From Oscillatoria nigro-viridis PCC 7112 (GTDB lineage: Bacteria > Cyanobacteriota > Cyanobacteriia > Cyanobacteriales > Microcoleaceae): DNA of 64,000 nucleotides. How positions within the stretch are numbered: position 1 is the first letter of the stretch; every line of letters begins with the position of its first letter. The stretch spans positions 5,656,501-5,720,500 of the forward strand of contig NC_019729.1 of the NCBI RefSeq assembly GCF_000317475.1, read 5' to 3'. This document shows, piece after piece, positions 30,203-38,396 of this stretch. The notes below the pieces were generated by a model. That model made no database searches. It saw nothing but the letters and a program-made list of their open reading frames with translations, and was not told where the DNA came from. The position numbers and the translations under genes were made by a program.

Positions 30203-30675
30203 CAGCTTAGCACAATTTTAAGTTATGCAGCGGTGTCATTCGTAGGAGTTGACCAAGCACAAGCCGCTGTACTAACCTACAATTTCCAAGTGGAAAATAG
30301 TTCACGTAGCGGTTTTTTTAAGTTGAATAACTCCTCGCTTACAGGAATAGGATATGAAGAAATTGCCGTTTCCGAGGGAAGATTGGAAGGATGGGAAAAA
30401 TATTACAATTTGGCAGGGGCTACAGCTTCTTTTGAGCAAGGAGATTTTCGCGGACTGCGTACAGACAGATGAACTATCAATCATATATAGACGATGGATT
30501 GCTCATCGTCGATACCTATATTCCATACTCTAGAGGGTGGGGGTACTCTGATGTTTATTACACCCTAGTGAATACCGAACCCGAACCAGTTCCCGAACCT
30601 CTCGCCGCTGGGGGCACAGCTTTAGCATTGGCAGGTTTAACCTGGTTAAAACACAAGAAAAAAATGGCAGTTTGA
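30203..30675 (+). pseudogene. PEP-CTERM exosortase-substrate protein, decayed
   Basis: Two adjoining frames read as one broken protein. The first (to 30472) gives STILSYAAVSFVGVDQAQAA, a signal-peptide end without a usable start codon, and a short beta-rich part. The second (30469-30675) ends with EPVPEPLAAGGTALALAGLTW and then KHKKK, the PEP-CTERM anchor: PEP motif, hydrophobic helix, basic tail. It would have been exported and cut by exosortase. The overlap at ATGA marks a frameshift. An alternative is two genuine short genes, which is less likely because neither has both ends. Confidence 0.7.
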
Positions 30676-30711
30676 AGTGCGATCGCACCTTAACAATTAA
30701 GCACTCAGCAG

Positions 30712-32049
30712 TCACTTTTCAGAAAATATTCGAGTTGCAAAATTTTGCTTTCGATTCGGAGACAGAGCTCTGGCTTTCAAAATCGCGGCTACCAAAAACG
30801 CATAGGACAAAACTCCCACCAATGCCAGCAAAAGTACGCTGGCTGCTCCTGACGCATTCCACAAAGCGTGAAGTGCGGAAGCGCTGAAATAACCTACGCC
30901 CAAAATTTGCCAGCGCTTCCTGGGTTTGAGGGCGCTCAAACCGATAAAATATCCCAAATAGCCGCTGTAAGCCATGTGTCCGGCGGCCGAACCCAAAATG
31001 CGGGGAATTAGCAACTGCAATCCTACTAATTGTCCGGCGTCCGGCCCTGCTTGCAGGGTGACATTTTGGATGATATTGGGAACGTACTGTCCCAGAGTTT
31101 CTAACAGTGTAAAGCCGACTGCCGAGGCACTTCCTAAGAGAATTCCGTCTAAAGGTTCCCAAACGCCGATTCGATCGCGCCACGGATTTTTCAGCCAATT
31201 TCCCAGCAACATCGCTCCCAAAACGGGCAGGGCTTTCAGCAATTCTTCCATTAGACCCGCCCCGAAAAACATTCTGGTCAAAAAAGGCAAAAAACTGATT
31301 GTTTCGCCTTCGGTTGGCAGGCGGCCGGGCAAAATTTCTCTAAATACTAATATAAATCCAATTAATAAGGGGCTGATCACAATCAGGACTGTAGCTAAAG
31401 CCGAACCAAGCAACATCCACCAAGGCTTGTGTTTGCCACAGAGTTGATAGATAAAGTAGTAAGCCGCACCGGCGAGGTAAGCTGACAGCAGCAGGTTGAA
31501 TGCTGCGGAATTTCCAACCGCGACAAACATCGACACGACAACAATAACTGTGGCGATACCTGGATATAAGTAAGCTTTTTGGCTTAATTGTTTGCCAGTG
31601 GAGGCGATCGGGAATAATTGAGTTAAAGTGAGAGCGTCTTTTTCGCTACCAGCAAAATTGCCCGTTTCTGGTGCTCTTAATCCGGGTTTATTTTGGTAAG
31701 GGGTTACGGGAGATTCAAATACAAATTCAGGGCCGTCAAGGCCGAGACTGATGCGATCGCCTGTTTCTAAAGTTTGGCAGCCAAAGAGCTTTTTTCCGTT
31801 GATATAAGTTCCGTTAGCGCTGTTGAGGTCGCAAATTTCCCATCTCGTCAAAGTACCCTGAGTTAGGGGACGGATCGTGGCGTGGCGACGGGAAACCATG
31901 CCGTGACCGATCGACTCTAAAGCTATTTGACAATTGCGATCGCGTCCGATGACCAATTCCCCATCTTCAGAAAGTTGGTATTTGGATGCTGGGGTTCCCA
32001 CAGCGTCTTTGGCTGGCACTTGTCGCAGAAATCCGATTTCATTAGTCAT
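30712..32049 (-). CDS. FHA domain-PrsW intramembrane protease
   Basis: 445 residues. The N-terminal FHA domain (about 25-115: VIGRDRNCQI, SRRH at 53-56, LNSANGTYINGKKLFG) reads phosphothreonine. After a linker come about eight membrane helices (from 162). They contain the PrsW glutamic-protease motif EELLK (268-272) and downstream conserved His in AAGHMAYSGYLGYFIG and SALHALWN. PrsW cleaves membrane anti-sigma factors in Bacillus. The fusion suggests proteolysis switched by Ser/Thr phosphorylation. No sigma or anti-sigma gene is adjacent. Start MTNEIGFLRQV. Confidence 0.9.
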   Translation of the reverse strand: MTNEIGFLRQVPAKDAVGTPASKYQLSEDGELVIGRDRNCQIALESIGHGMVSRRHATIRPLTQGTLTRWEICDLNSANGTYINGKKLFGCQTLETGDRISLGLDGPEFVFESPVTPYQNKPGLRAPETGNFAGSEKDALTLTQLFPIASTGKQLSQKAYLYPGIATVIVVVSMFVAVGNSAAFNLLLSAYLAGAAYYFIYQLCGKHKPWWMLLGSALATVLIVISPLLIGFILVFREILPGRLPTEGETISFLPFLTRMFFGAGLMEELLKALPVLGAMLLGNWLKNPWRDRIGVWEPLDGILLGSASAVGFTLLETLGQYVPNIIQNVTLQAGPDAGQLVGLQLLIPRILGSAAGHMAYSGYLGYFIGLSALKPRKRWQILGVGYFSASALHALWNASGAASVLLLALVGVLSYAFLVAAILKARALSPNRKQNFATRIFSEK

Positions 32050-32226
32050 GAGTTATGAGTCATTAGTCATTAGTCATTAGTCATTGGTCATGAGCTCGCG
32101 AGCTGTTAGCTGATGTTATTTTTGAGCAGTCTTTATTCCACAGTTATTGGTTGTTAGCTGCTGACTAATTAGTAATTACTAATTACTAATAACTGCTGAC
32201 TAATGACTAATGACTAATAACTCTGC
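32041..32226. repeat. CATTAGT / AGTCATT heptamer repeats
   Basis: Tandem AGTCATT copies (32050-32092) and, after 70 bp, the inverted orientation ACTAATGACTAATGACTAAT (32180-32220). The opposed arrays could pair into a long hairpin between these same-strand genes. Confidence 0.7.
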
Positions 32227-32430
32227 TTATAGATTTGCCCTGGCATCCTGAACGGCTGCATAGAAAAATATGCCAGTTAGCGGTACGCTGAGGGCGAGAA
32301 TGATGCCCGTGACTAAATTGCCAAGTTGAGCTTCTCCCGAGGACAGCTCAAAGATGGAGCCGACTGCTGCGATCGCAGTGATGCACGAAAGAGCTAAGAG
32401 TAAACCACTTTTCGGAGTTCCTGCCATCAT
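32227..32430 (-). CDS. Small two-helix membrane protein
   Basis: 67 residues with two hydrophobic helices (about 8-27, SGLLLALSCITAIAAVGSIF, and 38-59, LVTGIILALSVPLTGIFFYAAV). Not recognised. Its ATG overlaps the stop of def (ATGA at 32430-32427), so the two are translationally coupled. Coupling to peptide deformylase suggests co-expression, but no functional link is known to me. Confidence 0.7.
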   Translation of the reverse strand: MMAGTPKSGLLLALSCITAIAAVGSIFELSSGEAQLGNLVTGIILALSVPLTGIFFYAAVQDARANL

Positions 32431-32987
32431 ACTGATTTTACTGCCTTTGGCGAAAATTTATGCTTGATTAATGCTTCATTCAGTGCCAGCTTGTTTTCTA
32501 CTCTGTCTACAAACAGCACTCCGTTGAGGTGATCCATTTCGTGCTGAATTGCCCTCGACAGTAACTCTTTTGCTATCAGGGTTTGTGGGCGGCCGTATTC
32601 GTCGCGGTAGGATACTTCAATGACTTCTGGGCGTTTGACTTCTAAATAAACTCCCGGAATGCTCAAACACCCTTCTTGCAAGATGCAGATATCGCTGCTG
32701 CTACTTTTGATGGTGGGATTGATCAAAACGATTGGGGGTGTGGCGGGGTTTTCCGGGTCGCAGTCGAGGACGATTACTTGTTTGTGGACTCCGACTTGGG
32801 GGGCGGCCAAACCGATACCGTCGGCACTGTACATGGTTTGCAGCATTTCTCGGACTAGCTGCCGAATTTCTGCATCGACGCTTTTGACGCGCTTGGCTGG
32901 CTGCCGCAGGACGCGATCGCCTAATGTGTGTATTGTTAGGGGCGGTTTTTCTAACTTTTTCTTTTCAATCAAGACCTGAGCCGTCAT
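32427..32987 (-). CDS. def: Peptide deformylase
   Basis: Removes the formyl group from N-terminal Met of new proteins; metal enzyme, cytoplasmic. The three family motifs are intact: GIGLAAPQVG (58-67), EGCLSIPG (105-112, metal ligand Cys107) and QHEMDHLNGVLFVDR (148-162, ligands His149 and His153, catalytic Glu150). Start MTAQVLIEKKK at 32987 gives 186 residues, the usual length. The frame is open upstream but that part is implausible and overlaps the divergent gene. A 20-residue N-terminal extension before the core resembles other cyanobacterial deformylases. Confidence 0.96.
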   Translation of the reverse strand: MTAQVLIEKKKLEKPPLTIHTLGDRVLRQPAKRVKSVDAEIRQLVREMLQTMYSADGIGLAAPQVGVHKQVIVLDCDPENPATPPIVLINPTIKSSSSDICILQEGCLSIPGVYLEVKRPEVIEVSYRDEYGRPQTLIAKELLSRAIQHEMDHLNGVLFVDRVENKLALNEALIKHKFSPKAVKSV

Positions 32988-33088
32988 AAGACCTCGCGGG
33001 ATGTTTGGAAACCCCAACGAAAGCTGTTGGGGGATGAAATTGGAACCAATACTATGTATTTTCAATATACATCTAATTTTAAGTAGCC

Positions 33089-33601
33089 ATGACTGGAAAC
33101 GCACCAAACCAACGGCCGGTTATTTCTCTGGGGCTTTCGCCTGTTTTAGTGACGGTAGAACTTTTAGCTGCGATCGCGGTTTTGCTGGCTGTTTTGCTCA
33201 TCGTACAGTTTTGGGGGGTTTTGCCCGATCGAATTCCGATTCATTTCGGCTTGGGGGGGCAGCCTGATACTTGGGGCGACAAGCTGACGATTTGGATCGT
33301 GCCAGCGACCGCTGCAATTACTTTTGCAGTTTTAACTGCGGTATCTCGTTATCCGCATACTTTTAATTATCCGGTACGGATTACTGAGGAAAATGCGCGC
33401 CAGCAATATCTGTTGGCGCGAAGCCTTTTGGTTTGGCTGAAAGCTGAGGCTTGTTGGCTGTTGGCATTTGTGGTGCGACAGCAAATTCTCGTGGCTTTGG
33501 GCAATGCTCAAAGGTTTAGTGTGGAGTTAGTTTTGGGGATAATTGTTTTGATATTTGCGACGGTTGGCGTGTATTTTCGCAAGGCTTATTTGGCTCGCTA
33601 G
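33089..33601 (+). CDS. DUF1648 domain membrane protein
   Basis: 170 residues with four membrane helices (about 22-45, 66-85, 112-128, 143-162). The segment LPDRIPIHFGLGGQPDTWGDK between helices 1 and 2 is the DUF1648 signature, a domain shared with SdpI-type immunity proteins of Bacillus. Role here unknown. Divergent from def. Confidence 0.85.
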   Translation: MTGNAPNQRPVISLGLSPVLVTVELLAAIAVLLAVLLIVQFWGVLPDRIPIHFGLGGQPDTWGDKLTIWIVPATAAITFAVLTAVSRYPHTFNYPVRITEENARQQYLLARSLLVWLKAEACWLLAFVVRQQILVALGNAQRFSVELVLGIIVLIFATVGVYFRKAYLAR

Positions 33602-33772
33602 ATGTAGGGCAAAACAATTACAGATACCAACATTTTTTTGGTTATAAAAGTATTAACAGCTAATGATATTATGTCCCGTCGAACAAATCAAATATTTTGT
33701 TTAAGCTAGTAATTAACTGGACATGATAAGAATCACAGGCGAGATGTTTGTGCTAGGGTAAACGCCGATCGA

Positions 33773-34192
33773 CTAACCCATCAGATATGTTTGCTGATTG
33801 TTCATCGGCAATACTCGCAACCGTCTATTTTTCAAATCGGGTTCTAAGCCTAGTTCTTCCATTGGAATCACGCCCAGCAAAACAGCCGCAACGCCTTCGG
33901 GCAATTCTAAACAATCAAATCTGCCTTCTCTCCCCTCTACAATAATTTGAGCGCCTGCAAAAATTCGACCTTTTTTGATGCCAGCCGATGTTTCTACATC
34001 TCTTTCTCCTACTTGTCTTAAACCTAGTTGGCTAATAATGGGAGCTGGCAAGGAAAGCAGAGTAGCTCCGGTATCGACAACAACGTTATCGAGGTAAACA
34101 GAGCGAACTTCCTCAGCAGGAATGAAACCCCGTTCAGCCATAACTAGATCGATAAAATTCGTGAGGGTGATTGTAGTGATTACTTGACCCAT
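33773..34192 (-). CDS. Retropepsin-like aspartic protease domain protein
   Basis: 139 residues from MGQVITTITL. The catalytic triplet is in NVVVDTGATLLSLP, followed by the second hydrophobic strand pair and the flap-like AGIKKGRIFAGAQI, then VAAVLLGVIPMEELGL, the conserved psi-loop with LLG. These single-domain clan AA proteases would act as dimers. Often found alone in cyanobacteria, some in toxin-antitoxin-like settings, but no partner is seen here. An upstream Met at 34228 is possible; 34192 starts at the conserved part. Confidence 0.85.
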   Translation of the reverse strand: MGQVITTITLTNFIDLVMAERGFIPAEEVRSVYLDNVVVDTGATLLSLPAPIISQLGLRQVGERDVETSAGIKKGRIFAGAQIIVEGREGRFDCLELPEGVAAVLLGVIPMEELGLEPDLKNRRLRVLPMNNQQTYLMG

Positions 34193-34347
34193 TTGTTTTT
34201 CTTGCAGATTGGGGAGTACCAGGGCCATAGTATGTTACCTCTTTGAGTGTAATTAGTGGAGATTTATATTGTAATATTATCTAGAATCCTGCTTGGTTAG
34301 TTAAAATCGTTTTATTGACCAGCCACAGTTAGAATTTGCCTCAACGC

Positions 34348-35640
34348 ATGACACCAGAACCAAACTCTTCTCAACCCAATCGCCCTGAGTCTAACGTGAC
34401 TGTAGAAAGTCTGAACGGTGCGAACCCGACTGTGCCACCAGAATCAGGGAAAATCGTCGCTACTGCTGAACCCGAAAAACCGGTGCCGCCACCTCCAAGT
34501 CGCAAGGTTTTATTGCCGCGGCAGCCGGAACAAACGACTGCTGAGAAGTCGGGGTCGGTGCTGACGCTGGGGTCGATCGCAGCGATGATTTTTGGGCTGG
34601 CAAATGACAACATTTGGCTGGGTTTAATTGGCGCTGTCGGTGCGATCGGCATATCGCTGCGGCTGATGTGGCCGAGTTGGGGCAAAATCTGGGCGCAGGT
34701 AATTCCGCCTACTTGGCGCACGCTGATTGTCGCCTGCTTTGGGCTTTTAGCTGGGATTGTTGGCTTGCTGATGCTCAGCGGTACTAATACTGAACCGGGA
34801 AGCCGCAACATCCAAATCAACTGGGACGCCATCGGCGCTCTAGGCGAGCTGATCGGCGCTTTGGGCCAAATTTTGATCGCAATTTTGGGCGTTTACGTGG
34901 CTTGGCGGCAGTACGTGATCTCGAAAGATTTGACGATTCAGCAAAATCGAATTACGCAGCAGCAAACGATCGATGCTTATTTTCAAGGGGTTTCGGACTT
35001 AGCCCTTGACGAACAAGGGTTTTTGGAAGACTGGCCGCAGGAAAGGGCGATCGCAGAAGGGCGCACCGCTGCAATTATGAGCAGTGTAGATGCTGAAGGT
35101 AAAGCTAAAATTCTGCGGTTTTTGTCGCAGTCGAGATTGGTTACTCCTCTGAAGCGCGATCGGCTTTTAGGCCGCGCCATCCTTGACGGCGACGGCGGCT
35201 ACGCTGAAGATAGAGAGCACGGTATCCGCGTTATCGATCTCAATGTCATGTTAGCGGGTGCTGACCTGGCTGGCACTGATTTGCGGTGGACGGATTTGAG
35301 CGAAGCCAACCTCGTCCGCGCCAATCTCAGCAAGTGCGATTTAGTGAAAGCCAACCTCTCCCGCGCTGTCTTGTACGACGCCAATCTCGCTCGCGCCGAC
35401 ATGAGAGGCGCCGCTTTATTCTACGGCTCGGCAGAAACTGCATCCCCCCGCAGCCGTACCGAATTTCCCAACTATCAAACGGGCGAACATACCGGCGCTG
35501 TGGTTGAACGTGTTGATTTCACCGGTGTCAAGCGGCTATCGGAGGAGCAGCGCTATTACTGCTGCGCTTGGTGCGGCTCGAAGTCGAGAGAGACTATTCC
35601 CGGCGGCTGCGAAGGGATTCCCAATAAACTCGGACGGTGA
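34348..35640 (+). CDS. Membrane protein with pentapeptide repeats
   Basis: 430 residues from ATG 34348 (a TTG at 34336 is possible). Pro-rich N-terminus to about 70, then four hydrophobic helices (about 71-95, 98-112, 128-147, 160-185). A cytoplasmic part follows, in which about eight pentapeptides of the A(D/N)LxX type occur at about 305-365 (ADLAGTDLRWTDLSEANLVR and on), folding as a right-handed quadrilateral beta-helix. The C-terminus carries Cys residues (CCAWCGS). Function unknown. Confidence 0.85.
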   Translation: MTPEPNSSQPNRPESNVTVESLNGANPTVPPESGKIVATAEPEKPVPPPPSRKVLLPRQPEQTTAEKSGSVLTLGSIAAMIFGLANDNIWLGLIGAVGAIGISLRLMWPSWGKIWAQVIPPTWRTLIVACFGLLAGIVGLLMLSGTNTEPGSRNIQINWDAIGALGELIGALGQILIAILGVYVAWRQYVISKDLTIQQNRITQQQTIDAYFQGVSDLALDEQGFLEDWPQERAIAEGRTAAIMSSVDAEGKAKILRFLSQSRLVTPLKRDRLLGRAILDGDGGYAEDREHGIRVIDLNVMLAGADLAGTDLRWTDLSEANLVRANLSKCDLVKANLSRAVLYDANLARADMRGAALFYGSAETASPRSRTEFPNYQTGEHTGAVVERVDFTGVKRLSEEQRYYCCAWCGSKSRETIPGGCEGIPNKLGR

Positions 35641-35679
35641 CATCCTCCTATGCTGAATCAAAGATTACAGCGTAAGCTT

Positions 35680-36130
35680 GTTAAACGAAGCCGCCCCGTC
35701 ACCGGAGCGACTCGTCTTCAGAACCGTGCTTGCGGATTTCTCCGCACACGGCTCCTCTGTGCTTTGGTGCTGGTTACGCATACCGCCAGCTCGATCGTCC
35801 TTGGCTGTTTTAACATCGTGGCAATGTCGATGGAGGAGTGTTGTCACTGTAGTTGAGATTTCAGGGTGCTTGCCCATTCTCGTACTCCAGTATAGAAAAT
35901 CTCCGTCATAAGGGCTGCGATTCCCTTGCACTTTTATGTGTCTGCCGATGGGTGTTTCAGAGTGCTTTTTGAGGCGCATTACTTTTCCTTTTTTCCTAGA
36001 GGCAAAACTCCAATTATCGTTTTCTATGGTTGGCCAGTATTTCTTAGCTACCCATCCCGGAGTTTTGTTCGGATGACGAGAATTTGCCCAAGCTCTAAGT
36101 TGCTGGTAGGTAAGCATATCCGCTTTCTTA
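35680..36130 (-). mobile_element. 3' remnant of a group II intron
   Basis: Minus strand. A maturase X-domain frame (35665-36117) reads RAWANSRHPNKTPGWVAKKYW, matching the intact intron's protein, but the HNH nuclease is missing: TTLL joins directly to HRHCHD. Domain V (GAGCCGTG...GAAA...CACGG hairpin, about 35723-35757), domain VI and a 3' end near GTTTAAC (35680) remain. Everything upstream is cut off exactly at the IS630 inverted repeat (36129). Confidence 0.88.
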
Positions 36131-37267
36131 TAGCGCTCCTAAATTAGATGTGAACACCCATCTGGTAAAATATAAAAGACATAACTAACAAAATATTCTC
36201 AGAATGGATAGCCAGGTACTCGAACCCAAAAAGCAAGAACTAGAACATTTTATTCAAGGAAATCCAGATGCTAGAGAAGTCAAAGGAGCATTAGCGGTTA
36301 AATGGAGTTTTTCAGGAATATCCTATCGTCAAATTAGAAAACTGTTAAATGTCTCTTTAGGATTTATTAGTAAGTGGCATAAATTTTTTTCAACCTGGGG
36401 AGTGAACGGGCTAAAAATAGCTGACCAAGGGAAGCCTAGCTATTTAAGCCAATCAGACAAAGAAGAAATTATCCTCTGGTTAAGTCAGAAGTAAATATGG
36501 GATTTGGCAGAATTAGCTATCCATATAGAGTCAAAATATGACGTAATTTATCAGTCTCAACAAAGTTACTATTCTTTATGATAATCAGCCAAAATTAGCT
36601 GGAAAAAGTCCCAGAAGAAAAATCCCCAAGGCGATCCTAAATTCGTAAGTGAAAAAAAAAGAAATTAATCAGTACCTAGAAACATGGAAGTCAGATCTAG
36701 AAAAAGATAAGTTATGCGTGTTTATGTTGGATTAGTGTCACTTATTGTGGGAAGATTTATGCGGGTATATCTGGGGAAAAAGCGATAGGAGAATAGAAGT
36801 AGAGATGACAAATCAGAAACAGAGACAAACCTATTATGGGGCATGAGATTATGGAAATAAAGAATTTTTAGTCCGACCATATAAGAAAGGAGATTCATCA
36901 AATACAATTAGGTTTTTGAAAATTTTAATAAAACAACGCCCCAACTCAAGACTGACAATTATTTGGGAGGGAGCAAGTTATCATAAATCACAAGAGTTAA
37001 GGGATTATTTAGACTTAGTAAATAAAGGAAAAAGCCCCGAGGAATGGAAAATAAATTGTATCTCCTAAGCTCCGAATGCCCCTGAACAAAATCCACTCGA
37101 AGATATTTGGCTACCAGGAAAAAATCTCCTGAGAAAATTCGCAGATCGCTGTAAATCTTTTGCAATCGTCAAGAGATTATTTATGTTTTTTCTTAATCGT
37201 CAAGTATTTGGCTTTCCGAAAATTTATATGTATGGGTAGTGTTCACAAGTCATTTAGGATAGCTATA
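36129..37267 (+). mobile_element. IS630 family insertion sequence, decayed
   Basis: 1.14-kb element bounded by imperfect inverted repeats: TATAGCGCTCCTAAAT and TGTGAACAC on the left (36129-36160), TATAGCTATCCTAAAT and TGTGAACAC on the right (complement of 37234-37267). IS630 elements insert at TA, which fits both ends. The right end supplies the stop codon of the truncated XRE gene. Confidence 0.85.
36204..37239 (+). pseudogene. IS630 transposase pseudogene
   Basis: The first frame (36204-36494) is the helix-turn-helix domain (REVKGALAVKWSFSGISYRQ, SKWHKFFSTWGVNGLK), stopped by TAA after LSQK. The same protein continues past the stop as IWDLAELAIHIESKYDVIYQ, then with several stops and frame changes to the DDE domain (TIIWEGASYHKSQELRDYL, LAPN-type segment) and the usual end FGFPKIYMYG. 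At least one TAG replaces a Glu codon near 36736 (LD*CHLLWGDLCGYIWG). Inactive. Confidence 0.9.
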
Positions 37268-37472
37268 TGAGTGATTCAAACTCGGGCGGCAGCATATTTT
37301 CGGCATTCCAATCTTTTGGATCAACAATATCTGTGGCTTCTATTCCTAATGCTTTAGCTATGTTGGTAACTTGCCATCTTTCTACGCCATTAGGACAGTC
37401 TTTTGTACCGAGTAAGCGCTTAATTGTGTCCTCGGAAACATTAGTTTTGTCCGCGAGTTTTTTTATCGTCAA
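37263..37472 (-). pseudogene. XRE-type DNA-binding N-terminus, truncated by IS630
   Basis: 69 residues of a Cro/CI-like helix-turn-helix: TIKKLADKTNVSEDTIKRLL, then NGVERWQVTNIAKALGIEAT and LPPEFESLI. I recall this module at the front of cyanobacterial STAND NTPases, where it continues EKTxxFxGRxFVF. Here the frame is cut after ESLI, and the stop TAG comes from the IS630 end. The start is a TTG; the frame is open about 20 codons further upstream, so the true start is uncertain. Confidence 0.7.
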
Positions 37473-37599
37473 TCCAGCTTCTTGGTATGATGCTATGAGC
37501 TTAATTTTTCCAGTTGCACTCGATTGAACTTGATCGAATTAGCGCATAGTATTTTTTAGGTATCGTTGTTAGTTTTTCAGTTAATTCGATAATTCTATA

Positions 37600-37730
37600 A
37601 TCCGACAGTCCGACAGGGAATGAATTCCCTGTCTCATAGCGAAAGTCCTCTCAAAGAGGACTAAAAATTAGTATTTTAGTCGGTTTTAACCAACTTTTGC
37701 TATTAGCCAGGGAATGAATTACCTGGCTAG
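37600..37730. repeat. Composite palindromic repeat (GACAGGGAATTCCCTG / AGTCCTC-GAGGACT)
   Basis: Three palindromes in a row: GACAGGGAATGAATTCCCTGTC-type at 37612-37633, AGTCCTCTCAAAGAGGACT at 37644-37662, and CCAGGGAATGAATTACCTGG at 37707-37726, joined by CATAGCGAA and GCTATTAG. The same parts in related order occur in the element at 53749-54089. The rest of the gap 37473-37996 holds GGGCAGAT-type repeats and no gene. Confidence 0.75.
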
Positions 37731-37996
37731 TTTCGGGGGAATGAAACAGCATTGGGGCTAGCGGGAGCGAGATTGCAGGATTATTCATCCGTAACTCCGA
37801 TCGCACTCACATTCTATATTTAAATATTTCTGTCTGTATAGGACAGATAGTTTGTAATCTCTTGCCCTATCTGCCCCAAAAATTAGGGCAGATCGCAAAT
37901 TAAAACTCGCCCTATCTCCCCTAGACTCTGGCTGTTTGCTTCGGTAGAGTAATTGTAGAAACAAAAACTTATCAGTATTTAGGAAAGGAAACTGTT

Positions 37997-38290
37997 ATGA
38001 ATTTTAACTTATTCGGCAACTCGCAACCTGATGAAGATTATAGCGAAATTAAGCAAGAAATGCTGCGAGAATCATTGTGGCAAGTTCGCCAAAGCTACAA
38101 TCTTGCCCTTTTTGTCACCGCTGCATCGGCAATGGTTACTTTCGGAGCGATCGCACTTCTATTTTGTGAGAAAATCTCAGAGGCTACTCTCACTGCTTCG
38201 GGCGGATTGTTGACAAGTTTGGGCAGCATTGAGTTTGCCCAGCAAAAGAAGAAGGAATTGCTGCAGATGATGGATGATTTGGAAGACTAA
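37997..38290 (+). CDS. Small membrane protein resembling the cyanobacterial TRADD-N-associated membrane domain
   Basis: 97 residues: an acidic amphipathic start, then SLWQVRQSYNLALFVTAASA, two hydrophobic helices (about 35-57 and 64-80) split by CEKISEATLTASGG, and a coiled basic-acidic tail (QQKKKELLQMMDDLED). The layout (RQSxNLAL, helix, G.(I/V)SE..(L/V)TA.GG, helix, charged helix) matches my memory of the two-helix domain linked with TRADD-N in predicted cyanobacterial death/immunity systems. It usually sits in larger proteins; here it is free-standing. Good ribosome site AGGAAAGGAAACTGTT before ATG. Confidence 0.6.
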   Translation: MNFNLFGNSQPDEDYSEIKQEMLRESLWQVRQSYNLALFVTAASAMVTFGAIALLFCEKISEATLTASGGLLTSLGSIEFAQQKKKELLQMMDDLED

Positions 38291-38339
38291 CATCCAGTTT
38301 TAGCTTCCCAACTTCTTTCCTCCTCCCCCGGGGCTGGAA

Positions 38340-38396
38340 CGCAGCTAAATTCTAGGGACACGGCAGTGCCGTGTCCTGACTTAGATATCCTAGTTT
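38340..38396. terminator. Palindromic GGACACGGCAGTGCCGTGTCC between convergent genes
   Basis: Perfect stem GGACACGGCA/TGCCGTGTCC around TG... at 38356-38376. Same palindrome family as 14205 and the split copy around 53735/54095. It lies between convergent genes, so it may end transcription both ways, but lacks a T run. Confidence 0.45.
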
